The notes under the pieces are model-generated. The model was given only the letters and a program-made list of their open reading frames with translations. It was not told the DNA's origin and did no database searches. Position numbers and translations under genes: made by a program. A stretch of 64,000 bases of DNA from Chamaea fasciata (Eukaryota; Chordata; Aves; Passeriformes; Sylviidae): contig JARCOQ010000017.1 in NCBI GenBank assembly GCA_029207755.1, forward strand, positions 8,072,945 to 8,136,944. The letters are read 5' to 3'. Shown here piece after piece: positions 23,001 to 33,800 of this stretch (the first letter of the stretch is position 1; each line of letters starts with the position of its first letter).

Positions 23001-24885
23001 CTGCAACAGCAGCAGATGTGGCTACACGTGCTCAGCCCCTGAACTAGGTGAGTAGATGGTCGCTAGAACAGTGATTTCACCGGGAATGCTGCCAAAGCTC
23101 CTGCGCACAGGTGTGGGACGGCGCTGCCACAGGGCAGGCACTGCACTCATCAGGGCACCCCGAGGCTGCAGAAAAGGAGGTGCCTGCAATACATGGTGGT
23201 CCCTCCTCCTGCTGTCACTTCCTGCCCCTCCCAGACAAACCCGGTGAGTGCCCGAAGGTGAGGCCACAACACCCATCGCAGCCGTGCACGGAGATGGACT
23301 CCTGCGCCCACGACAGGGACTGCCCCCGGCAGGAGAAGTGCTGCTTCTCTGGCTGCGCCATGCTCTGCACCCGCCCTGCCCAAGGTGAGCGTGGCAGCCC
23401 GGCCACCAGCAGAGGGAAGCGATGTAAGAGCAGGGCTGGGACCTCCGCCCTCACCCGGGTCCCCTCCTCTGGCAGAGCACCCTGGGGAGTGTCCCCGGGC
23501 AGAGCCCTGCTGGGACATACGGCGCCGGCGCGGGAGCCCGTGCCTGGATGACAGTGTCTGCCAGCGAGAGGAGAAGTGCTGTGACACCGGCTGTGGCTGG
23601 GAGTGCGTGGCCGTGCCCAGAGGTAGAGGGCACAGCTTGTTCGGGGGGAGCTGGCCCCAGCCCCCCAAGGGCAGCCAGGTGACAGCAACTCGGTGCCCCT
23701 GCAGACAGCGGGGACAAAGCTGATGGCTGGTGTGTGGAGGAGTGCCAGGCTGATTCACAGTGTCCCTGGGGACAGCGGTGCACCACCATCGGCTGTGGCC
23801 ACATCTGCATGGACATCCCGGGAGGTGAGAAGCCTGGCCTGCCAGCCAGGCCCTCCCGGGGCCATGTGTGGCTGCCCTGGAGTGCCCCATGTTGAGGTGC
23901 CCCAGGTGAGATATCTCCCAGCTGGGTGATTACCTTGCAGGCAGAGTGGGAGTGTGCCCCATCCCCAAGGGGGGCACGTGCATGGACCTGTGCGACTTCG
24001 ATGAGGAATGTCCCTGGGGCCACAAGTGCTGCAGTAATGGCTGTGGCCATGTCTGCACGCCAGCCTCTCTGCAAGGTCAGCCCCTCACACCCACCCAGCC
24101 CTGCAGGGACAGGGCCCCTTGGCACCCACCCCAGGGCATCCTGGCCCTTCATCCCCAATGAGGACCCCTCACCATGACCACACAGGAACCCTGAGCTGGG
24201 TCTGTCAAGGCAGCTGTACCTGTGGGGGTCTCACACCCTCCACAGATATGATCTGCCCCCATCCTTCTTTCCATGCCTCTCCCTCTTTCTGTGCAAGTGA
24301 TGAGCACTCAGCTTAGTCACCAGGTGACCGTCCTCCCCTGCCCACAGAGCGTGACACTGTGGCTGTGCCCCGGCCCAGTGCTGAGCGGTGCTCAGAGGAG
24401 TGTGAGGCCGACTCACAGTGTCCCTGGGGACAGAGGTGCACCCGCACCTCCTGTGGCCGTGTCTGCATGGACACTCCTGGAGGTGAGGCACAAGAGACCC
24501 AGTGTTGCCCCAGGAGATGTGGGGTGTCTCAGCCAGGTGGTCCACGGCAGGGTGCTATGCCCTGCAGGCAGAGGTGGAGCATGCCCCATGCCTGGAAACA
24601 GTGGGATCTGCCTGGACCTGTGCAGGCTCTATGAGGAGTGTCCCTGGGGGCACAAGTGCTGCAGTAATGGCTGTGGCCATGTCTGCATGCAGGTGCCTGG
24701 AGGTAAAGAGGCCTATGGCCACCATAGGGGGACCAGCACCAGGGCCAACACTGGGTCATGCAGGGTGCCAGCTGACCTGCATGAAGGGCGCAGCCCTTGA
24801 CATGGTCCTAGCTCAGCATCACTGTGAGGCCAGTTCCCACTGCTGCCCTATTGCTCTGCTCCCAGCAGATGCATTTGCAGGGTGA
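20012..24885 (+). CDS. Large secreted protein with twelve WAP domains
   Basis: Exon 1 (20,012-20,087) is the signal peptide ([18 protein letters not shown]). Twelve WAP exons follow: 21,161-21,310; 21,588-21,731; 21,996-22,136; 22,407-22,541; 22,651-22,794; 22,904-23,047; 23,235-23,384; 23,476-23,622; 23,705-23,824; 23,941-24,075; 24,348-24,482; 24,568-24,702. A five-residue last exon (24,869-24,885) ends in TGA. All introns are GT-AG and phase 1, and the frame closes at 590 residues. WAP 1, 2, 5-8, 10 and 12 keep all eight cysteines. WAP 3 and 4 lack C1 and C2. WAP 9 and 11 lack C1 and C6, which are partners. AATAAA follows at 25,123. The closest known design is WFDC3 (four WAPs in human). 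The role is inferred: protease inhibition or defence at epithelia. Confidence 0.82.
23705..24702 (+). repeat. Two-exon tandem duplication inside the 12-WAP gene
   Basis: Exons 23,705-23,824 plus 23,941-24,075 and exons 24,348-24,482 plus 24,568-24,702 are two copies of one two-exon unit. Both first exons read [12 protein letters not shown] and lack C1 and C6. Both second exons read [16 protein letters not shown]. The flanking splice sites are also alike (TGCAGGCAGAG at both second-exon acceptors). The similarity is high enough to suggest recent unequal exchange. Confidence 0.85.
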
Positions 24886-25122
24886 GGGGATCTGAAGTGA
24901 TGCGGAGTGGGATGGAGCTCTCATGGAGCTGGCCAGCATGGCTGCCATCATGGCCACTGGTCCCTCACTCCTGCAGTCTCACTGCTCCCTAAAAGTACAT
25001 CCTCCTTTTCAGATGCTGTGTGATGGGAGAGCAGCTCCTCTGCAGCAGGAAGATGCCTTCATTAGGGGACATGGGACTGCCATGAGCCCCAGCTGGCCTG
25101 TCCCCTCCCCACCAACTCCAGC

Positions 25123-25128
25123 AATAAA
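25123..25128 (+). other. Polyadenylation signal of the 12-WAP gene
   Basis: AATAAA within CAGCAATAAAGTGTG, about 240 bases after the stop codon, with a GT-rich stretch just after it. No gene is seen between here and 25,914. Confidence 0.75.
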
Positions 25129-25914
25129 GTGTGTGCTTGATTGCCCCCAGCTATCCCATGTGGTCCTGGAGTGGCCATGAAATCACCTGAGGCCTCCAGG
25201 GCCAGGAGGTTCAGCCGGAGTTGGTGACACAGGGCCAGTGAAGCAGTGCAGACACAGACCCGGGTCGGGGCAGGCTGGGGACAGGCACCACCCCAGGCAT
25301 CCATCGAGGCAGGAGCTGTTCCTCCTCCCTTCAGTGGCTTCAGCTCCCAGTCAGGTCATGTTGGTGGCTTGAAGGCAGGGTTGGGCTGGGAGCCCATCTG
25401 GCAATGGGAGCTGTGGGGTGGTGGCTGGGTTGAGCCCTGCCATGCCATGCTGCTGGAGGCACCCACCGCCCAGTCCCCATGACGAGTGCCCAGAGGGATG
25501 GAAGGACAGCACAGGCAGGAAGGACCAGACCCAGACGTGCTCATCCAGGGACCTGTCCTTGTATTGTCACAGTCCAAGGGGAGGGACAGGCTCCTCGGCT
25601 CAGGCACCACGCATAGGAGGGGGCATCCATGCTGGCATGGACACATGTCCTGTCCTTATGCCAGTGAGCATCCCAGGTATGCCACAGTCCCCAGCATGGC
25701 CACCCTGACCCACAGCCCTCATTGCCACCAGCCCCATGGTCTCCCTGTAGGGTCATAGTTATGGCCACCAGCAGCAGCTTGCCCCAGGCAGGGGCTGTGC
25801 AGAAGCCACCACTTCCCAGGCCAGCACTACCAGGCACCTGGAACTAAGAGCTGGGGCATCAGGAGAGGGGCCGGGAGCAGCTGCCATCAGTGGCCCATGG
25901 CCCACAGCACATTG

Positions 25915-26909
25915 CTAGTTACTGACGTGGGAACAGGCCTGGAAGCACTCGCCCATGGTCTCAAAGTTGTTCATGTTGCCGCCGCAGCCGCCGTAGATGA
26001 ACTCCTCACATCTCTGGCTGGAGGCATTGAAGAAGAAGCGGCGGAAGAGCGCCTTGCAGTTCCCACAGACTGAGGGCAGGTAGCAGAAGTCTGCATGATC
26101 CAAAGGGGACAGGCTCAACCAGGGCAGGGGGGGACACCACCGTACTCAGCGCTCTCAGGCCCTCAGACAGCTCTGCACAGCTCTGGTTCCTTTTTACTGC
26201 CATACCCTTCGTGCCAGCACACCTTTGTGCCAGCTCTGCACCCACCTGCCTGTAGCCCTACACACCAGTAGCTTCCCCATAGCACAGTGTCGTGACCCCT
26301 AGGGTCTGAAAGACCCATCAAGAGCTCAGGAGCACCCCAGGGACTTCCCAGTTTGCTACCCCATGTCAGCCAATGCCCCTCCTGTCACCCACCCCTGTGA
26401 ATTCCATGCTGCCATTCCAGAGCCCCACCACCACAGCACTGAGTCCTCACCCAACACTGGCTCCTGGCATGTGTAGCCACACTTGCTGGGACAGCACTTG
26501 GTGACTCCATGGCAGTCAGCATCGCTGGTGCAGTGCGAACAGGAGGCACCCATGTGGCAAGAGCCACAGTCCTTGTCCAGCAGGTCCTCCACCTCTGAGA
26601 TGTGGTAGCAGTACCCAGGCTTGGCTGCAGGACACACGCTGGTGAGAGGCACAGAGCAGGAGCCACAGCAGCCCCCCAGTGCCCCGGGCTCCCACAGTCC
26701 CACACTCGTAGGCACCTGGCAGCATATGGGACAGTGGGAAGCACTGGGCAACAGCAGCACCCAAAGCATCCCCATTCCCAGGCCATGACCTGGCCACACT
26801 CACCCATCCCCAGCTCCTGTCGTCCAGCTGTGTGGGGGGCCAGGCTGGATCGCTTGGCAAGGGGGAGCAGGGCAGCAAGGAGGAGAAGACGGCCAGGTGG
26901 CAGCTCCAT
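25915..26909 (-). CDS. EPPIN-like secreted WAP-Kunitz protein
   Basis: Three minus-strand exons: 26,909-26,804 (signal peptide MELPPGRLLLLAALLPLA), 26,624-26,451 (WAP) and 26,090-25,915 (Kunitz and stop). Phases are all 1 and the frame closes at 151 residues. The WAP keeps C4 to C8 (DC, KCC, KC, TC) but has ten cysteines rather than eight, and the proline after C1 is replaced by Tyr. The Kunitz domain (DFCYLPSVCGNCKALFRRFF) has the normal six cysteines, P1 Lys after the second canonical cysteine, and an extra Cys three residues before it. Domain order, size and minus orientation downstream of WFDC2 match EPPIN and WFDC6 of mammals. Kunitz P1 Lys suggests inhibition of trypsin-like proteases. 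One-to-one orthology with EPPIN is not proven. Confidence 0.8.
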
Positions 26910-26954
26910 GGTTCCCTGGATGGCCAGGTCTGGCCCCGGGTGTGGTGGGCTGGG

Positions 26955-26960
26955 ATTTAA
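26955..26960 (-). promoter_or_regulatory. TATA-like box of the EPPIN-like gene
   Basis: On the minus strand TTAAAT lies 46 bp before the ATG at 26,909, the spacing seen in the other genes of the cluster. Confidence 0.6.
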
Positions 26961-26999
26961 GGTGTGCAGGCGGGGCGGAGGGAGCAGGGCTCATGCCTA

Positions 27000-29630
27000 A
27001 ACCCAGCTAATTCCTGCCATGCAGGTAATGAGCCACACCCAGGCTTGGCGTGGTCTCTGTGGTGGCATCCTGGCCACAGCCCTCGAGCTGGGGGGACCGG
27101 TAGGACGGGACAGATGTCCCGGCACAGCCCTTTGGGAGCCCAGCTGGGTGGCAGCAGCACTAGTAGGACAGCACTGGGTGGGGACAGCACTAGTGACTGC
27201 CACAGCCTCCTGGGGACAAGCCTTTGTTGGGGACAGAGATGGGAAAGTTGGCACTGGCCTCTCCATTGCCAGGGATCATGACAGTGCCATGCCAGCTCTG
27301 GCGCAGCCGTCAGCCAGGGAAGGGTTGGGGCATGGCACACTGCAGTAACGCTCTCCCTGTGCTCCCTGTGGTGCAAGTCCTGGGGAAGGGTTGTGCCAGA
27401 GCTGTATCCCTTCATCGCTTTCTCCCGTGCTCGCTCACATCTGACAGAGAGCAAACCGGGCAGGATGGGCCCACACAGGGCTGAGCCCATGGGTAGCACC
27501 TCACTGCCTACCATTGTAGCCATGGAAGGCAGGTCCTGCTGGACAGTGATGCTCCCATCCATTCCCATCTTCTGTCCCTTTGCCACCTCCTTCATCACCC
27601 TCTCTCGGTTTGGGGCGGTCCCCTTCACCTGCCGCCTCCCGTGGAACACCAGCGCGGAGCCGTGTCCTGTGCCCTCCGGCAACCCCCTTCTCCTGGCAGG
27701 GGTCCAGCGGCTGCATCGTGCCTGGGTGGCCCCTGGGGCTGGGACACGGCTCGCAGCCGCCTCAGCTTCCAGGCGAGGGGCCGGGCCCACGGTAGCGCAG
27801 GGCCCCGGGCGCTGAGCTGGGAGGCACCTGCCGGCATCCGTGGGCAGGCGTGGGTGAAACCTGCCAGAAGGAGGGAGAAACAGATTAAGATGTTCCCATT
27901 CAGCAGGAATAATTGTCTTGCCTTCCTAATTACTGCCGTAATTACTGTCCCAAGGGGGAAGCGGAGGGCGAGGGAAGCTCCGTGGGGAGGGGCCAGGAAA
28001 GTCGGAGTCGGGGTGGGGTTTGGAGGGCGGTGTCACCCCCCGCCCGCGCCCCTCGCCCACGCCCCACCGCGGCTTTTCCTGCCTCTCCTCCAAAGCCCCG
28101 GGATGAGGCCCTGGCAGTGTCCCCGGCACGGGACACGGTGACGTGGCCCGTCCTGAGCAGGGGTGGGAGCAAATCCCGAGGGACGTGCCGGAGGCGGTCG
28201 GGGATGCAGAGTCAGGGTGGGCAGCGGGAAAGATACCCTTGCGCAGGGACTTAGCGGCCACCCTCGGTGGCTACAGCGCCAAAATCCACCGAGGCTGAAT
28301 TTTTCCTGCTGTCTCCCAGGGGATTCGCAGCGACCGGGTGATCACTGGACCGACCGACGGCGACTTCCAGAGCAGCCCCGCCTGTCCGTGCACCGGCAGT
28401 GACACCATGGCCAGGCTGGGACAACATCACGGTGGGTGCCGGGACAGTCCCAGAGACATGGGGGGTGCTGCTCCCAGGTAGATGTTGAGGTTTCACATGA
28501 CAGAAAACCACTCCCAGAGGAGGACCTGTGTCGTACCCCCTTGTCGTGCCCCGACACCAGGGATCCGCAGGGTAAGCAATGGGTGCAGCCGTGAGGGGAG
28601 AGCCGCCAGCCAGACCTCCTCTATCCAGGAATGCGGCAGCTCCCAGGAATGCGGCACCCAACAGGGACGGAGACAGAGAGACAGCGTTGTGCCGCTGGGA
28701 CGATGTTCCTGTCCAGGCCGGGGCACACGGCCGGAGCGGTGCCGGGGTCAGAGCGGGAGCACAGACTGTGCTGCACACGCACACACACGTGCCCACACCT
28801 GGCTCCCACGTGCGCACACACAGGCACACATGTGCAGAGTCCCTGAGCCCTCCTGCCGCTCCCAGGGACGGGCACTCCCGGAAAGGACTGTCAGGGAAAG
28901 CCCCGGCAGCTCCCGTGCCGTCCTTGCGACACTCTGCCGTGTCCAGTGCGGCCAATTCCTTGGAAGGGGCAGAGACAGCTTGAGCACCGTGTGACGGCAA
29001 TCTGAGCACCCACTCTGCCTCCGGCAAGGACACGGGACTGGTTGCTCCAGCCCTGCGGTCTTGGCGCCCACACAAAGCCCCCACCCCCCTGTCCCCAGCA
29101 GCCGGACTCCGTGGCCCTGGACCTTTCCTGGTCTCCAGGTGTTGGGCCAGCTGGGCAGCGGCTGGCCGAAGATGCAGGGCTGAGGGGCCGCTGGCAGCGT
29201 GGGGCTGTGGACCGTGTCCGGTCACAGGACGTCCCTCAGGAGCCAGCCATTGTTCCCAGAGGCAGAACAATGCCCGGAGAGCTGCCAGGGCACCACGGGC
29301 TGCTCCACAGCGCCCGGCCCGGGGAGCCTCCTCCACTGTGTCACCAGGCCAGCCCCAAGTGGGATCCCCTGGCCCTTTGCTGCTGCCGGCCCCGTGCCTG
29401 TCTGCTGCAGAGGGAAATTGCACTGCCTGCTCTTGTCTTGCAGCACAGCACGGCTCTCTTGAGGCTGCACGGAGCCCAGCACCAAGCAGCAGCACCTTCC
29501 TGCCTCCCCCGAGGCTTGTCCAGCAGCAGCTGCCTGCAGGAGGGAGGGGACGGGAGGGTTCATGCTCGAATGGAGCGTGTCAGGCACTGGAGGATGGGCC
29601 AGGTCATGGGCACCAACCTGCTGCCCCAGG
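27000..29630. other. No supported gene; GC-rich interval with one candidate element
   Basis: No domain exon, signal-peptide exon or tRNA is seen. A 414-codon minus-strand frame (28,251-29,495) has low-complexity translation and no family resemblance, so I treat it as chance in GC-rich DNA. A short AT-rich block at 27,875-27,965 (AATAATTGTC, CTAATTACTGCCGTAATTAC) is a candidate conserved element. A CA-rich microsatellite-like tract lies at about 28,770-28,840. Confidence 0.45.
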
Positions 29631-29634
29631 AGGA

Positions 29635-29640
29635 TTTAAA
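29635..29640 (+). promoter_or_regulatory. TATA-like box of the 29.7 kb secreted gene
   Basis: TTTAAA within GAGGATTTAAACCCC ends 49 bp before the ATG at 29,689. Confidence 0.6.
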
Positions 29641-29688
29641 CCCCTGCCTGTGCCCAGAGAGGTGGCCCCCCGACTGCCCATCCATGCC

Positions 29689-30249
29689 ATGCGGCTGCTG
29701 TCACTGCTCCTGCTCCTGGGGCTCTGCTGCCTCTGGGCCCGGCTGGTCTCCCCAGGTGAGTGTGGGTGGGCACAGGTGGGCACAGGTGGATGTGGGAGCC
29801 GATGGAACAGTGCTGCAGGTGGATGTGTGGCCATGGGCACAGAGACCACTGTGACCATGGCTGGGAGTGAAGCATCCCACCTATGCTGTTTCCCCTACAT
29901 CTTTGCATGCTGCAGAAATCACCACCAAACCCCCCCCCCCAGCTCCCTGGGAAAGCTGTCTGGGGTCTCTGGAGCCCTCACCCCCAGGGTCCCACTGTGG
30001 GGCTGACAGATGTGCCCAGTCATGCTACAGAGTGAGGGCCTGACAATGGATTCCTGTCTTTCCCAGACTTCACCTAGCCCTCATCTGGACCTGGACCAAG
30101 GAGCCAGTCTGTGCAGCCAACCCTCACCAGACAGCCAGACAACAGATGGACAGCTGGACAGCCAGCCATGGAGGGGCTCCATCAGCTGCTGGATAATCAC
30201 CCAGCCTCCCGATCCCACCTCAGCATCCTCACCTCTGTGCTTACCATAG
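29689..30249 (+). CDS. Small secreted protein of the WFDC cluster, domain unclear
   Basis: Exon 1 (29,689-29,755) is a classic signal peptide (MRLLSLLLLLGLCCLWA) with donor CCAG|GTGAGT in phase 1. A phase-matched exon follows a good acceptor at 29,916. It starts like a WAP exon (TKP...) and has four cysteines (ESC, SHC, DRC, QSC), reminiscent of C4, C6, C7 and C8 of a decayed WAP. It either stops at 30,041-30,043 or splices at 30,031 (AGA|GTGAGG) to 30,067-30,249, giving 121 residues. AGTAAA near 30,276 may be the poly(A) signal. The first exon is convincing; the rest is tentative. It may be a decayed WFDC gene. Confidence 0.45.
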
Positions 30250-30908
30250 GGGTCTCTGTGCCCCCCACCCCCCAGTAAACCCAGTCTGTGATGAACCATG
30301 TCTGGCTCCTGCTGCATCTGTCTCCTGGTGGGCCCCCACCAGCTTCTGAGAGACCTTCAGTCCCTGTGGGAGGGATGGGATCCCTGTCCTCGTGGTTCCT
30401 GGTCAGGCTTTTGGAGGATACTTGGGGAGCTCAGGGAGCTGGGGCCACAGACCCTACGGGGAGGTTTCCACTGGTCCAGAGATGCTCTGTGGGTCCTGGG
30501 TGGATGCATGCCTGGGGCTGTCTCTGGGGGTCTCCCACAGGGAACAGAAGCATGTTGCTGTGTAGAGGGCACTGCTGAGCCCACCCTGGGCAGGAGCAGC
30601 ACCAGAGGGTCCTGGTGCAGTGACAGGGCCAGGGCAGCCACAATGACCTGGCCGTGCCAGGCACTGACCAAGGACAGCTTGTCACATCCAGCCAGTGGCC
30701 AGTGTGGGGTTTATTAGGAAAGAAAAGGTCCTGCCCAAAACACTGCTGGTGCCCAGGACCAGCCCTGGTAGAGTGAGGCAGAGGAAGAGGCCCCTGCACC
30801 CACACACTGTGGATTCTCCTCACTTCACATGTTCCTTGTATACCTTGTGGTATCAGTCAAAAAGGGTAATCGGTGTCACCAGCACCATCATCATCTTATC
30901 ATCATCAG

Positions 30909-31546
30909 TGTTAAAGAAATTTTTGACACCAGGCTCTCATCTCCATCAGACAGATTTATTGGCACACATCAATCATGAAATCTGGTAGCTTGAGCTGTAG
31001 CCTCAAAAGGAGGACCTCAAACAAAGATATCTCTGGGTTATTATACCCTTATAGTGTAAATTCCCCATCCCTTACATGACAGTTCAGATCAAGAGTATGG
31101 TTAGGCTCTGGGGTCTTCTCACTCTTCATTGCCTCACTATTTTGTTAGCAAGTGGTTGCCACATGGTCATTTTCACACCCTCTGGGGTCAGTTTTGGTGG
31201 GGGTTTCACTCAGTTCTGTGGTCCATGTTACAATATGGTTGTTACAGTTCATACACCATGATCTATGGGCTGTCCTCTCCAGCTATTCATTTTTAAATAA
31301 TATTTAAGCCCTGGGTTTCACTACACTGTCTTTTACCTACTCAACACACCCAAGATGGCTCAGATAAAGTTCAATTTGCACCTAGCAGGTCCAGCTCCTG
31401 ATATCAAACAACCACTCATCTACTTTCAAGTAATAGAAAAATTTCAACAGTCATGACCACCACAGTCATCATCATTGTTGTCATCATCATCACCGTCACC
31501 ATCATCATTGCCATCATCTGCCTCCCTGTCACCATGGTCAGATCCA
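30909..31546 (-). repeat. Left LTR (3' LTR of the element)
   Basis: 638 bases bounded by TG...CA. It has a minus-strand AATAAA near 30,955, a TTAAATATT stretch near 31,300 and, at the U3 end, a short imperfect GAT/ATC repeat (31,453-31,533). The purine tract adjoins the U3 end, which supports the boundary. Confidence 0.6.
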
Positions 31547-33800
31547 GGATTCTTTCCCCCCCTTCAGGCTTCTCTGGCTTCCCCCTGATCTCTGGCTTCT
31601 CCCCCAACACAGGTTCTCCCCATGTGCTAGCTTTCCACAAGTCTCCAGCTTCTCTCCAGTCTCCAGCTTTGCTACAACCTCTAGCTTTTCCCTATTCACA
31701 CTCTTCCCTCACATTCCGGGGTGTCTTTCCCTTAATTTGGTTTCTTGTCAGGGGAATTACTATAAACATTCAGCGAATGTTTGCACCCCAGTGGGAGTTT
31801 ATTAAAGGTATATTGTCCCTTCTCAAGGAAATGCCAGTTTCTGTTTTCGCCTCTAATAAGGGAGCTACAAAAGATACATCTTTCATATCCAGTGCTGCCA
31901 TCCATGGGTGTGTGGCTGCAGAAATCCCATTTTGTACTGCAGCAGAAGTTGGGTATTGTGGTACATTAGTGATTGTTGAATCAGGGAGGGCAGGTGCTGC
32001 ACAGAGCACACACAGCAGCCTCCTGACTTCAGGGTTAGGGTTGGCATTTGATCCAAAGGGCCATACCCTGCTGAACAGCACACACCAGGTTTGGCCTTTC
32101 AGAACATCAAAACCCAAATGTTTTCATTATGATCTCTAACTGCAAAGCAAGTGCTTCTTGCCCAGGGGCCATGAATTAACCTGGGTGATTTGGCATTTGG
32201 CACTGGCTCTGTTTACTCCTCCACTAACTTTAACTCTTTGTTGACCAGGTTGAACACCCAACAACATTCTGTTGTGTCAAAATTGAATCTCGTGCTCCTG
32301 TGTCTGTTAAAAATTGCATTAATTTTTGATGAGGTCCAATAGCATCAGAATGTCTGGACCATTATTATGTCAGCATTAATAGGATTTCACTTATCAGATT
32401 TCAGTCTGGCCTGGCTTACAGCCATAGTGCTCTTGCAAATCAGTCATCTAAATCAAATCAAATGGGGCCAGTTTGGAGTATAATTTCCCACTCTATCCCA
32501 AGGTCTACTGATTTCTTCTGTTTCTATAATGAGTCTGGTTTCATATTCGGGGGATTTGAAGGAAACAATCATATTCTCCAGGTTCACTATGGTCAGCGCT
32601 ACCCCAAATGTTTCCAGTCTCATTCTCCAGGGGATAACAGTTAGTTTTCTAATCTACACAATGTCAGGAGACAGGGAGTTCACAAAATATAAATTCAATC
32701 TTTTCTTCTGACTTTTATTTTTTTCCTTTACTTCCTGTAGCTTTTCTTCCTGTTTATGCAACTTCTCAATTTTCCAAGACAATAATACAGCTTCTTTCCA
32801 ACCTTCTATTTCTCTCTTGTTTCTCTCTGGTATGGTCTTTCCTATCCTGACAGGCAGTTTCTATGCAAGTCTCTAATACCTTACCAAAAATTCCTTAGCT
32901 CTTTTCATCTTTCATGAAAAGATCACCTTTAGCTTTTCTTCCACAGCTTCCCAATCATGCCAGTTTTCATCATGTGGAGCACAAATTTGAAAGAAAATCA
33001 TTGAGCACATTGCTCTGCATCTTCCCTCAGCCTTGCCATGTTAGTAGCCCACAACACTAAATCTCCTGTAATCCAGGGTGAATGGATATAAGTTAAAAAG
33101 TTGCTGGCTGCCCATTAATAACAGTACTCACATAATTAGTCCAGATTGGACTGGGGCAGTTGCAGGTGAAGTAGCAGTGAGCATAGAAAGCAAAGCAACA
33201 GGAATAGGAACAGACAGTGGAAAATATATATCAGTGGGCACACAGGGAGGAGCAGGGTCTGGGCTAGAATTTACCTCAGGATGTCACGTGCCAACCCCAC
33301 TTCCGAGATGCTGCTTTTCCCATGCTCAGTTATCCCATACATATCAATAGTCCATCTGCCCTGTGTATCAATCCTGTAGTTGATGGTGAAGGCAAAACAG
33401 AATAGTCTCTATGAAACCCCCTGTGTGGGTCACACTTCTGCAGGTTTTGCCCCAGCACATCAAGTAATATATGGCCATTGTTCCTGGCATAATATCATTG
33501 TGAGCTTTAGACATCATTTTGTAGTGCCAGCTATCTTCTTCCAGTTCTGCAGCACCTCAGCTAAGGCCATCCCCTTCTTTATGCCAGGTACATTGCTCAT
33601 CTCTCCCAAAACCCACGAAACTCAAACTTGTAGAAGGCAGGACTTGAACCTCCTTTAGAGATTTGACACTCACCACTCAGTCCTTCCTTACTCCAGAGCT
33701 CCTGGGTGAAACCACCCACTGCTACAAATTATAATTATTAATATCTGGTGCTTAGAAGAAAATGGGGAAGTGACCAAGTGCCCCATGTGGGTTGCCAAAC

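Noticed and set aside
28251..29495. 414-codon minus-strand open frame
   Set aside because: GC-rich DNA with low-complexity translation, competing frames on the other strand, no domain and no conserved motif.
33640..33720. tRNA-like B box (GGTTCAAGTCC on the minus strand)
   Set aside because: No matching acceptor stem, D-arm or anticodon arm could be folded around it. It lies inside the retroelement leader and is probably chance.
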